Assembly: GCA_024688095.1 (NCBI GenBank)
Contig: JAILEJ010000284.1
Coordinates: 1 to 15,319, forward strand
DNA: 15,319 nucleotides
Source of the DNA: Butyrivibrio sp.
GTDB taxonomy: Bacteria; Bacillota; Clostridia; Lachnospirales; Lachnospiraceae
Direction: 5' to 3'
Shown here one piece after another: positions 1 through 7,496 of the stretch. The translations under genes and the position numbers were made by a program. Numbering within the stretch: the first letter of the stretch is position 1; each line of letters opens with the position of its first letter. Below the pieces are notes generated by a model that was not told where the DNA came from, did not search any database, and worked only from the letters and a program-made list of their open reading frames with translations.

Positions 1-747
1 ATTAACCCCACATAATGCCATAAACACAATAATTACAGTCTGGGTCATCAGAGAATATCCTCCAATTCCAGCATTTGTAATTGCAAAACCACCTGTACCT
101 ACAGTAGAAAAAGTGATTGTAAGTGCTGAATAAATGTCAAGTCCTGTAATCATAAGGCAAATTACTTCAAGCATAGTGATAAGAAAATATATTAAATACA
201 ACGTTCTGGCTGTATCTTTTATTTTTGGAACAATCTTACCAACAGATGGCCCTGGGCTTTCTGCTCTCATAATATGCATTCCACTTCCATCTGCCAAAGG
301 AATTACGGCTATCATAAAGACCAGTACTCCCATTCCTCCAATCCAGTGCGAAAAGGTTCTCCAGAACTGAACACTATATTCAAGGCCTCCTGCAGCCGGC
401 AAAATGCTTGCTCCAGTTGTTGTAAAACCTGAAATAGTTTCAAATACAGCATCGACATACGAGGGAATAGTTCCCGTAAGTACAAACGGAACTGCTCCAA
501 TAAGACTTATAATAATCCAGGATAAAGCAGTAATTACAAATCCCTCTTTTGCATATAATACAATTTTTTTTGGTTTAAAATGACTGCCGATAATACCAAC
601 TACTATACAGCCAATCATGAGTCCAAGAAACACACCTGCAGATAACTCTTCTCTATATATCAGTGCCACAATAAGTGGAAGAGACATAAGTATGCCCACA
701 AGCATGATTACTTTAAACAAAATAAATCTGACAACTGAATAATTCAT
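1..747 (-). CDS. trkH: TrkH-family potassium uptake protein, membrane subunit (partial, 3' end outside window)
   Basis: Membrane pore subunit of a Trk/Ktr-type K+ uptake system. The reading frame starts at the ATG ending at 747 (MNYSVVRFILFK...) behind an AGAGGAA ribosome binding site. It stays open for 249 codons to the window edge, about half of a usual TrkH of roughly 480 residues. Two pore-loop filters are visible: SGFTTTGAS near residues 106-114 and STVGTGG near 214-220, each flanked by hydrophobic helices as in the M1-P-M2 repeats of the family. It lies 16 bases downstream of trkA on the same strand, so the two are almost certainly one operon, with TrkA as the cytoplasmic gating ring. 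KtrB is a close relative, but the order trkA-trkH and the full-length two-RCK TrkA favour Trk. Confidence 0.93.
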   Translation of the reverse strand, partial: MNYSVVRFILFKVIMLVGILMSLPLIVALIYREELSAGVFLGLMIGCIVVGIIGSHFKPKKIVLYAKEGFVITALSWIIISLIGAVPFVLTGTIPSYVDAVFETISGFTTTGASILPAAGGLEYSVQFWRTFSHWIGGMGVLVFMIAVIPLADGSGMHIMRAESPGPSVGKIVPKIKDTARTLYLIYFLITMLEVICLMITGLDIYSALTITFSTVGTGGFAITNAGIGGYSLMTQTVIIVFMALCGVN

Positions 748-763
748 TAATTATTCCTCTTTC

Positions 764-2122
764 TTATTCTAGAATATCTGAAATATCGTGGAAGCCTGCT
801 GCCATGGTTACAACAATAACCGTATCACCGGATTTTATCTGACTCTGACCACTTGGATACATACTTTCCTTACCACGATTAATTCTGGCAATAAGAACTC
901 CTTTTTTAATATTCATTTCCATAAGTGGTATTCCAACTACTGGAGAATCCTTGGCTACATGGAACTCGAGTACTTCTACTCTGTCATCATTCATTTTGTA
1001 TAAACTTTCTATATTACTTCCTCTGGAATTTGACATACCTCGCACATAACTTACTATACGCTCAGCCGTAATATATTTAGGATATATAACACTTCCAATA
1101 CCCATAGATCCAATTATTTCATCATAATTTACTCTATGTACTTTTGTAATAAGCTTTGCTTTTGGAGCAATACTCTTTACAAACATTGAAAGCATGATGT
1201 TTTCTTCATCAAGATTGGTAAGAGATACAAAGGATTCCATTCTGGGGAGTCCTTCTTCCATAAGCATTGCTTTATCTGTTCCATCAGCATTTATAATAAG
1301 TGCTTCTGGTATTAACTCAGAAAGCTCTTTACATCTGGCATTATCTCTCTCAAATATTTTTACCTGAATACCTGCATCTACAAGCATTTTGGCAAGATAG
1401 AAACCAGTAGAACCTCCCCCAACAATAAGTGTTGAGTGAACGCTTGCTGTTGGCATTTTCAGTTTTTTGAAAAAGCTGAGAGTATCTCTTCCTGAACCAA
1501 CAATAGAAATCTCATCTTTTGCTCTTAAAACAAAATTACCATCAGGAATATATACCTCATCCCCTCTTGCAACAACGGAAATAAGTACATTACTCTTTAT
1601 CTCTGACTGAATTTTTCTAAGTGATTTATTACATAGAACACTGTCTTCTTCTACAATAAGCTTAACAAGCTCAGTTCTTCCCTTTACAAACTGCTCTATT
1701 TTGGTAGCAGAAGGGAACTTCAACAGTCTTGATGCCTCTGCTGCTGCAGCTTCTTCAGGATTTATTATAAGTGACAATCCAAGTTCATCTCTTATAAAAT
1801 CTATCTCATTCTTATAGACTGGATTTCTTACTCTTGCAATAGTCTTACAATTACCGGCTTTTTTTGCAAAAAGGCAGCACAACAGATTAAGCTCATCTGA
1901 ATCTGTCACCGCTATCATAAGGTCTGCAGTTACCACACCTGCATCTTTCAAGACAGAATAGCTTGCTCCATTTCCAACTATTCCCATAACATCATAGCTA
2001 TTTACAATGTTTTGGATAACGCTGCTTTTTTCTTCTATAACTGTAATATCATGTCCTTCTTTATCCAACTGATCTATAAGTGTAAGGCCTACATTACCAC
2101 AGCCCACTATTAATATCTTCAT
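764..2122 (-). CDS. trkA: Trk system potassium transport regulatory subunit TrkA
   Basis: Peripheral cytoplasmic NAD-binding regulator of the K+ pore. The protein has 452 residues, close to the usual length of about 450-460. It shows the duplicated RCK architecture. The first Rossmann nucleotide-binding motif is GCGNVG at residues 7-12, with an acidic pair (E30/E31) at the end of the second strand. A first TrkA-C region lies near 140-215 (KGRTELVKLIVEEDS...). A second Rossmann motif, GGGSTG, is at 235-240, and a second TrkA-C region near 370-450. The start is supported by GAGGAAG eight bases upstream. The gene is transcribed first and is followed 16 bases later by trkH. A good sigma-70-type promoter lies about 110 bases upstream. 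Confidence 0.96.
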   Translation of the reverse strand: MKILIVGCGNVGLTLIDQLDKEGHDITVIEEKSSVIQNIVNSYDVMGIVGNGASYSVLKDAGVVTADLMIAVTDSDELNLLCCLFAKKAGNCKTIARVRNPVYKNEIDFIRDELGLSLIINPEEAAAAEASRLLKFPSATKIEQFVKGRTELVKLIVEEDSVLCNKSLRKIQSEIKSNVLISVVARGDEVYIPDGNFVLRAKDEISIVGSGRDTLSFFKKLKMPTASVHSTLIVGGGSTGFYLAKMLVDAGIQVKIFERDNARCKELSELIPEALIINADGTDKAMLMEEGLPRMESFVSLTNLDEENIMLSMFVKSIAPKAKLITKVHRVNYDEIIGSMGIGSVIYPKYITAERIVSYVRGMSNSRGSNIESLYKMNDDRVEVLEFHVAKDSPVVGIPLMEMNIKKGVLIARINRGKESMYPSGQSQIKSGDTVIVVTMAAGFHDISDILE

Positions 2123-2231
2123 TATTTCTTCCTCTTCCCATTATCTTAACCTACAAATAAAGGTAATTTCGGCTTTTTAGCTCGTTATTAATAAAGTCTT
2201 AAACATTTCTAATAAAACATTTCCAAATTAG

Positions 2232-2260
2232 ATTATACTTTCATTATATATTTAATTCAA
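2232..2260 (-). promoter_or_regulatory. Promoter of trkA-trkH
   Basis: Reading the minus strand, TTGAAT (2260-2255), 17 bases, then TATAAT (2237-2232): a near-consensus vegetative promoter. Predicted transcription start is near 2225, giving a leader of about 100 bases before trkA. A 9-base direct repeat (GAAATGTTT on the minus strand, at 2223-2215 and 2209-2201, period 14) falls right at the predicted start. Nothing else is recognisable in the leader. The rest of the 2123-2460 gap holds only this promoter and the opposing one at 2369-2397. Confidence 0.7.
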
Positions 2261-2368
2261 CCATGCTTCGTGAAACGCTCATTATCTCTGGCTTGTAGCT
2301 ATCATAATTCCCCAAAGCCTTATTTCATGCTATTTATCCTTTTTTTATATTTGTTTATCGCGTATTCA

Positions 2369-2397
2369 TTGAATTTTGGGCACTGTATATATACAAT
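2369..2397 (+). promoter_or_regulatory. Promoter of the four-gene cassette
   Basis: TTGAAT (2369-2374), 17-base spacer, TACAAT (2392-2397). Predicted start is near 2404, leaving a leader of about 57 bases to the ATG at 2461, which has AAGGAG at 2449-2454. The arrangement fits the first gene of a rightward operon. Confidence 0.6.
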
Positions 2398-2460
2398 GAT
2401 ACTAGTTACAACTATATTCAGAGGGTGTGAGGGAAAAAGCTTTAGGATAAGGAGAAAACG

Positions 2461-2865
2461 ATGAAAAACATTTTTTACAAATTTTTTCAGGGTCGTTACG
2501 GGGCATACGGCGCTGATAAGCTAACAAAGTTTATTTTATTTATAGCAGCAATTCTTTTATTGCTTTCCTATATAACCCCGGTAGGCATTTTATATTATGT
2601 TTCATTTATTCTTTTAATCTACTGTTATTTTAGACTTTTTTCTAAAAATATTCCTATGAGATACAAAGAAAATGAAACTTTTGTGAAACATGCAGACAAG
2701 TTCCTTAATTTATTTGGGGATTTAAAGTATAATATTTCCCAGAGGAAAATTTATCATATATATAAATGTCCAGAGTGCAAACAAAAAATACGTATTCCAA
2801 GAGGTAAGGGCAAAATAGAAGTAAGATGTCCTAAATGCGGCAAAACATTTATCAAGCATTCATAA
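2461..2865 (+). CDS. Small membrane protein with C-terminal zinc ribbon, function unknown
   Basis: A 134-residue protein I cannot assign to a named family. Residues 1-20 are basic and aromatic. Residues 24-56 form two closely spaced hydrophobic segments (ILFIAAILLLLSYI and ILYYVSFILLIYCYF). The C-terminal 35 residues carry CPEC and CPKC (about residues 103-106 and 122-125), a four-cysteine zinc ribbon. The likely topology is a membrane hairpin with the ribbon in the cytoplasm. The start has AAGGAG seven bases upstream. It is the first gene of a same-strand run, 12 bases ahead of the DUF5685-like gene, so co-transcription is very likely. The ribbon may bind nucleic acid or a protein partner, but nothing in the sequence decides this. 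Confidence 0.8.
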   Translation: MKNIFYKFFQGRYGAYGADKLTKFILFIAAILLLLSYITPVGILYYVSFILLIYCYFRLFSKNIPMRYKENETFVKHADKFLNLFGDLKYNISQRKIYHIYKCPECKQKIRIPRGKGKIEVRCPKCGKTFIKHS

Positions 2866-2877
2866 AAGGATAATTCT

Positions 2878-3726
2878 ATGTTTGGATATATAAGTATAAA
2901 CAAACCAGAACTTAAATTTAGAGAATACGATATTTACAAATCTTACTACTGTGGTTTTTGTGAAGTTTTAAAAGATAATTTTGGCAGAAGTGGTCAGCTG
3001 ACATTAAGTTATGATCTTACTTTTATGATAATGCTTTTATCAGACCTGTATGACAAAGAACCAGATGCTACTTACAGCAGATGTATTGTTCATCCAGCTC
3101 ACAAACATCAGGTCAGAAAAAACGAATTCACTGAGTATGCTGCCGAAATGAACATTTTGCTTGCATATTATAAGGCATTAGATGATTGGTCTGATGACAG
3201 GGATAGATTAAATTTTTTATTTGCAGGTATTTTAAAAAACAAAGTAAAAACAATATCTGCTAAATACAAGGATAAATCCAGTCTCATGAGTACCAATCTG
3301 GAAAAAATACATAACTGCGAAAAAACAAATGACCAGAATCTTGATAAGGTTTCAGGATATTTTGGAGAAATAATGGCTTCTATATTTTCTCCTTATGAAG
3401 ATATATGGACTCCGGCTTTAAAGCAGATTGGGTTTTTCCTGGGAAAATTTATTTACATCATGGATGCCTATGATGACATAGAAAAAGATATAAAGGCAGG
3501 TAGTTATAATCCTTTAATCAATATATATAATGATAAATCGGTTAATTTTGACGATTACTGTTTTCAAATACTCACTATGATGATGAGCGAATGTTCAAAG
3601 GCATTTGAAAAGCTTCCTCTAATAGAAAACGCAGATATTCTCAAAAATATTATTTACTCTGGTGTTTGGGTTCATGCTGAAAGAATTAAAGCCGGAAGAA
3701 ATAATATTAAACAAAATCCAGGCTGA
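2878..3726 (+). CDS. DUF5685-like protein with two Asp-rich motifs
   Basis: A 282-residue soluble, mostly helical protein. The N-terminus (MFGYISINKPELKFREYDIY) and following CGFC (25-28) match what I remember of the uncharacterised DUF5685 family in Firmicutes. Visible elements: C25 and C28, then C69 with H72, H75 and H77, which could form a metal site; an acidic motif DDWSDDRD at 102-109; and a second, DAYDDIEKD, at 196-204. Paired Asp-rich helices recall class I isoprenoid synthases such as phytoene/squalene synthase, but the full signature of those enzymes is not evident, so the function remains unknown. It starts 12 bases after the zinc-ribbon gene (AAGGAT upstream) and is followed 41 bases later by the J-domain gene. 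Confidence 0.75.
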   Translation: MFGYISINKPELKFREYDIYKSYYCGFCEVLKDNFGRSGQLTLSYDLTFMIMLLSDLYDKEPDATYSRCIVHPAHKHQVRKNEFTEYAAEMNILLAYYKALDDWSDDRDRLNFLFAGILKNKVKTISAKYKDKSSLMSTNLEKIHNCEKTNDQNLDKVSGYFGEIMASIFSPYEDIWTPALKQIGFFLGKFIYIMDAYDDIEKDIKAGSYNPLINIYNDKSVNFDDYCFQILTMMMSECSKAFEKLPLIENADILKNIIYSGVWVHAERIKAGRNNIKQNPG

Positions 3727-3767
3727 TATATGAAATATACAGCTTACTAACTCAAAGGAAGAACAAA

Positions 3768-4445
3768 ATGTCTGATCCATACAAAGTATTAGGAATAAAC
3801 AGAGAAGCATCAGATGATGAAGTAAAAAAAGCTTACAGAGCATTAAGCAGAAAATATCATCCCGATGCCAATATAAATAACCCAAATAAGGAAAAAGCAG
3901 AAGAAATGTTTAAGCTTGTGCAACAGGCTTATACACAAATAATGGATGAACGTGAAAAAGGTTACAGCAGTTCATCTGGCGGATATGGAAATTCCTCCGC
4001 AGGATATGGAGGTTTCGGTGGTTTTGGTGGTTTTAACGGCAACTATAACCAGGGACAAGCGTCATCTGATGATGAAGAAACAGTCAGACTTCGTGCAGCA
4101 GCAAATTATATTCAATCAGGTCATTATAGAGAAGCTTTGAATGTACTTGACAGCATAAATACTCATTCCGGTAATTGGTACTATTACAGTGCCATAGCAA
4201 ATTCCGGAATTGGAAATAATATCACTGCAATGGAACATGCTCAGGCCGCAGTAAATAGCGATCCTTATAATGCAAATTATAGAGAACTTTTAAACAGACT
4301 CCAAAATGGTGGCTCGTGGTATACATCCATGAGAATGCCTTATGGAAACGTCTATAACATGGATACAAGAGCTTGTGGCAGATTATGTCTTAACCTCTTA
4401 ATTTGTAATCTATGTTGTGGTGGCGGTGGTATATGCTGTATTTAA
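3768..4445 (+). CDS. J-domain (DnaJ-like) protein with TPR-like region and Cys-rich C-terminal tail
   Basis: A 225-residue co-chaperone-type protein, too short to be canonical DnaJ and without its zinc-finger repeats. Residues 1-60 are a clear J domain with HPD at 31-33, the motif that stimulates the Hsp70 ATPase. A Gly/Ser/Phe/Tyr-rich linker spans about 65-98 (GGYGNSS, GGFGGFGGFN). Residues 104-178 look like two TPR-type helical pairs (AANYIQSGHYREALNVLDSI...; YYYSAIANSGIGNNITAMEHAQAAVNSDP). The last 23 residues hold seven cysteines (C203, C207, C213, C216, C217, C223, C224) and end in GGGGICCI. AAGGAAG precedes the ATG. It sits mid-operon between the DUF5685-like gene and a flavodoxin. A class C J-protein with a specialised client is likely. 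The client is unknown. Confidence 0.88.
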   Translation: MSDPYKVLGINREASDDEVKKAYRALSRKYHPDANINNPNKEKAEEMFKLVQQAYTQIMDEREKGYSSSSGGYGNSSAGYGGFGGFGGFNGNYNQGQASSDDEETVRLRAAANYIQSGHYREALNVLDSINTHSGNWYYYSAIANSGIGNNITAMEHAQAAVNSDPYNANYRELLNRLQNGGSWYTSMRMPYGNVYNMDTRACGRLCLNLLICNLCCGGGGICCI

Positions 4446-4487
4446 GACATTTTCATTAGTTTTATAATGTCAGAAAGAGGTGTGTAT

Positions 4488-5015
4488 ATGTTGGATTATT
4501 TAGTTGTATACGCCAGCGAATCAGGAAACACAGAACAAATTGCAAATGAAATTTATTCTGTTCTTCCGTCCTCTTCCAAAAAAATCATGAATGTCCGCGA
4601 TTGGAATGGCAGGTATGAAGCTGATACCTACTTTATAGGATTTTGGGCTAACCGTGGTACTTGCAGCCTTGAAATAATAGATTTAATCTCATCTTTAAAA
4701 TATAAAAATGCAGCCTTCTTTGGAACCTGTGGAATGGGAAACACCGATGACTATTACAAAGGTATTGAAAATTCAGCTCTGGCATGGCTTGCCGATAGTA
4801 ACTATTATCTTGGAAGCTATTTTTGTCAAGGCAAAATGCCTTCTGTTATTCGTGATAAATATGAGGCTTGCCGCGGAAAATGCGAACCATATTTACTAGA
4901 TGCTATGATAAAAATTTATGAGGAAGGTCAAAAACATCCTGACAAACAGGATTTACTAAAGGCAAATGTATTTGTTCATGATGCTCTTTCAAGAGTACCA
5001 GAAAATGTTTCCTGA
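4488..5015 (+). CDS. Flavodoxin family protein, BilS-like
   Basis: A 175-residue FMN-type flavodoxin. The phosphate-binding loop is in YASESGNTEQIANEI near the N-terminus. The segments YFIGFWANRGTCS, AAFFGTCGMGNTDDYY and FCQGKMP resemble the short flavodoxins now often annotated as BilS, a partner of the bilirubin reductase BilR. I recognise this by memory of the family, not by search, and no bilR lies nearby. I chose the ATG at 4488, not the in-frame ATG at 4467, because AGAGG at 4476-4480 is seven bases upstream of 4488 and the conserved flavodoxin strand begins there. It is 42 bases after the J-domain gene, so it is probably in the same transcript. A weak TATAAT at 4463-4468 could give extra expression. 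Confidence 0.82.
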   Translation: MLDYLVVYASESGNTEQIANEIYSVLPSSSKKIMNVRDWNGRYEADTYFIGFWANRGTCSLEIIDLISSLKYKNAAFFGTCGMGNTDDYYKGIENSALAWLADSNYYLGSYFCQGKMPSVIRDKYEACRGKCEPYLLDAMIKIYEEGQKHPDKQDLLKANVFVHDALSRVPENVS

Positions 5016-5045
5016 CGTTCATATAAACCAAACACTAAACTTTAA

Positions 5046-5076
5046 AAAACGCTTAACATAAAATGCTAAGCGTTTT
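5046..5076. terminator. Bidirectional intrinsic terminator between convergent operons
   Basis: AAAACGCTTA pairs with TAAGCGTTTT around a short loop, with further partial pairing inside. T-rich tracts flank it on both strands: TTTTCTTATT to the right, and TTTTTTAAAG when read leftward. It lies between the flavodoxin end (5015, plus) and the small exported protein end (5122, minus), so it can serve both. Confidence 0.82.
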
Positions 5077-5121
5077 CTTATTATTCATATGAATACTCCA
5101 ATATAAATTTAAGATTATCTA

Positions 5122-5700
5122 TCAGTATACATGGATAGATGATGCACTCTCTTCAAAAACCTGCGTAAAATCATCATCCGATGCCTGGGAATAAATAATT
5201 GTAAATGTTTTATATTTGGATATTATTATATAAATCATTTGATGAATAGTCTGCTCATCCTTCTGATAAGATGCATCAATAAAATAACCAGGATATTCAT
5301 CAATTTTTATATTATCGAATTCCAAAATCTGATATCCCACATCTGTGCCATACTTCTCATTCATGGCCGCCTGCATAGTTTCAAGATAAAACTCTTGTGT
5401 AAGTTCAGTCGCAGAATCAACCTCTGTTTCCTCAGGCATATTTTCTCTTTCACTGTTAGTAAGAACTTCTCCACTTCCTGTTTCTGTAACAGTATATGTA
5501 ATTATTCCAGTTTCAAGTGGATAATGCTCATTTAAAAATACACCTTCATTATCTGATAATACGAACCCATCCGGAATTATAACACTGCACCCGGTTGCCT
5601 CCATTACATCCTCTGTTTCAGCTATAGAAACAGTCCCATTATTATAAAAAGATAAAACAGATAAAATAATTGCAAATAATATAGCAGTTATTTTGTTAAT
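5122..5700 (-). CDS. Small exported protein of unknown function, apparent ATT start
   Basis: The mature region (VIIPDGFVLSDNEGVFLNEHYPLE... to ...SASSIHVY) looks like a small secreted beta-rich domain, perhaps PsbP-like. That is inference. The only in-frame ATG (at 5604) would give 160 residues and cut off a clear signal peptide. Reading further upstream in frame gives xNKITAILFAIILSVLSFYN then NGTVSIAETED, a typical Sec signal with probable cleavage after SIA. No ATG, GTG, TTG or CTG exists in this extension, and an in-frame TGA lies about 50 bases upstream of the proposed start. AGGAG at 5709-5705 stands four bases before an ATT at 5700-5698, which would give 192 residues. The alternative is a frameshift from the ATG at 5723, which opens only Met-Glu-Gln-stop. 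It follows the GT39-like gene by 67 bases on the same strand. Confidence 0.65.
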   Translation of the reverse strand: MNKITAILFAIILSVLSFYNNGTVSIAETEDVMEATGCSVIIPDGFVLSDNEGVFLNEHYPLETGIITYTVTETGSGEVLTNSERENMPEETEVDSATELTQEFYLETMQAAMNEKYGTDVGYQILEFDNIKIDEYPGYFIDASYQKDEQTIHQMIYIIISKYKTFTIIYSQASDDDFTQVFEESASSIHVY

Positions 5701-5767
5701 ATTACTCCTATCTATTGTTCCATGCTCCTCTCTTTTTATTCAATATTTATTGCATAGATCATATCTA

Positions 5768-7366
5768 TTATTTATATAGCTCATAGATATTAAACCAATA
5801 TCGCTCGAGCAAATAACTTCCTGTCTCTGTATTCTCTATTCCTTCACTCTCATAAAAGTTTTCCAATATCTCATCTCTTGCATTAAAGCTTCCAAGAAAC
5901 AATACCTTTTCCCCTTTATCAAGCCATTTGCTAATTTGACTAACATCATAAAATGATTCAGCTTTTGGATTTAGAATTTTATAAGGACCTTCTATTTCAG
6001 ACCCGTATAAATATATATCATATTCTTCCAGATAATAATACATCAAAGCCTGAATCTGATTAAAATTACATACTATTTTCACACTTTCAGTATCATAATT
6101 ATCAGCTATCTCATCAATTGCATTTTGAGTAAGTTCCATATTCACTTTCTTATATAGTTCATTTCCTCTAAATGCATAATAATCTCTGATACATACAATT
6201 GTTATGATTCCTGCAAGTGTAATTGAGAGTGTTTTTGATACTCCTTTTTCACTATCAATAAGTGTAGCAATCAGTATACATATCGGGAGCCATACAAATC
6301 CCAAAGCTGGAATCATATATCTGTATATGAAAACAGGTCTAAGGATCACTGATGCAAAAAGACCGGCAAAGACTACCAACACAAAGCTTCCAAAGCCACA
6401 TATAAGTAGAATTCTTTCATTCTTTTTAAGTTTTTTTATCCCCACTATGATGATTAAAAGGAACATAAAAAACAGCACAACAGCGATAATATTATTAAGT
6501 ATCTCATTTGAAAATTCCGGCTTACAGAGATATTTTACAATTCCTCCCAATGTACTAAAAGAAACCGGTTGTATCCAATAACTGCTTGCCACTGACTTAA
6601 CCTGGCTTACTACAACAGATATCCATGGCACAAAAGAAACCAGTGCCATATTAAAGCCTATAAGAGCTGTTGCAGGCGCCCTGAAATTATAATCAATTCT
6701 TTCATCTGCATCACCCTTGTTCTGTTTTATCTTCATTGTCTTAATAAATTCTTTTGTCGTCCATATTATAAGAAAAAGATACATAAAGAATATTGCCATT
6801 ACTGCATAATAATGAGTATAAAAAGCTGCTATTCCATATATCACAAGCGGGACACTATGGATTAATATCTTTTTATTAGTTGCACTGGTATACGTATTTT
6901 CTATTATCCCATATGCATGCATAAAAAAAGCAAGAACAAAAAACATTGCCCATGAATACATTCTGATTTCAACCGTATATTCAGACATTTGAGGCATGCC
7001 TACCAGCATGAGAGGCAATAGGCCTGCGCATATCCAGCCCCACCTTTTCCTTACAAAAAATGCAGAATAAAGGCAAATTATTATATAAGGAACGACACTG
7101 ACCGTTTTAGCTGCATATACAGGATCCATTCCAAAATTTTGTCCAATCAGAATTCCTACATTTAACAATATGTAATATAGTGGTGGATGAACATCACAAG
7201 CCGTATCAGCAATCATTTGGTCAAATGATTCCAGACCGTATTTTACAGAGAAAACCTCATCATACCAAATGTCTGTCTCAAAGCATAATGTTACCGATCT
7301 TATCAGCATCGCAATGCTTAAAATATATAAAATTATTCCAACTATTTTCCATACCTTTTTATTCAT
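5768..7366 (-). CDS. GT-C fold glycosyltransferase, GT39/ArnT-like membrane protein
   Basis: A 532-residue integral membrane protein with roughly ten or more hydrophobic helices in residues 8-390 and a hydrophilic C-terminal domain of about 130 residues. The first loop carries the acidic GT-C signature WYDEVFS (D36, E37), and residues 58-64 read DVHPPLY, which matches the conserved second acidic/His-Pro motif of GT39/PMT and ArnT-type enzymes. These transfer sugars from polyprenyl-phosphate donors to proteins or cell-envelope glycans outside the membrane. The acceptor here is unknown. The ATG at 7366 has only a weak AGGG, too close to be a good ribosome binding site, while a strong promoter sits just upstream, hinting at a leaderless or near-leaderless message. 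A small exported protein follows on the same strand. Confidence 0.85.
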   Translation of the reverse strand: MNKKVWKIVGIILYILSIAMLIRSVTLCFETDIWYDEVFSVKYGLESFDQMIADTACDVHPPLYYILLNVGILIGQNFGMDPVYAAKTVSVVPYIIICLYSAFFVRKRWGWICAGLLPLMLVGMPQMSEYTVEIRMYSWAMFFVLAFFMHAYGIIENTYTSATNKKILIHSVPLVIYGIAAFYTHYYAVMAIFFMYLFLIIWTTKEFIKTMKIKQNKGDADERIDYNFRAPATALIGFNMALVSFVPWISVVVSQVKSVASSYWIQPVSFSTLGGIVKYLCKPEFSNEILNNIIAVVLFFMFLLIIIVGIKKLKKNERILLICGFGSFVLVVFAGLFASVILRPVFIYRYMIPALGFVWLPICILIATLIDSEKGVSKTLSITLAGIITIVCIRDYYAFRGNELYKKVNMELTQNAIDEIADNYDTESVKIVCNFNQIQALMYYYLEEYDIYLYGSEIEGPYKILNPKAESFYDVSQISKWLDKGEKVLFLGSFNARDEILENFYESEGIENTETGSYLLERYWFNIYELYK

Positions 7367-7373
7367 GTCCCTA

Positions 7374-7402
7374 ATTTTACCACCATCTCTAAAAACTGTG
7401 AA
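7374..7402 (-). promoter_or_regulatory. Promoter of the GT39-like gene, ending seven bases from the ATG
   Basis: On the minus strand, TTCACA (7402-7397), 17 bases, TAAAAT (7379-7374), with TG one base before the -10 (extended -10). The start codon is at 7366-7364, leaving only TAGGGAC between the -10 and the ATG, so the predicted transcription start falls on or beside the start codon. Confidence 0.55.
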
Positions 7403-7420
7403 CTACTGATAAATAAAAGA

Positions 7421-7457
7421 AGCCGGAAGTCAAACTTATTAAATCTGACTTCTGGCT
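7421..7457 (-). terminator. Intrinsic terminator of thrS
   Basis: A 12-bp stem (AGCCAGAAGTCA pairing with TGACTTCCGGCT on the minus strand, one G-T pair) followed by TCTTTTATTTATC. It stands about 40 bases past the thrS stop codon and separates thrS from the GT39 promoter. Confidence 0.85.
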
Positions 7458-7496
7458 CTTAAATTTAAAAATAAATATACCGATATTTCAGTTCAA

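Noticed and set aside
2125..2225. ydaO-type c-di-AMP riboswitch before trkA
   Set aside because: Such elements precede many K+ genes, but the roughly 100-base AT-rich leader shows none of the expected stems or conserved G-rich segments.
2270..2464. 64-codon open frame between trkA and the zinc-ribbon gene
   Set aside because: GTG start without a ribosome binding site, covers the promoter at 2369-2397 and overlaps the next start codon; composition looks like non-coding AT-rich DNA.
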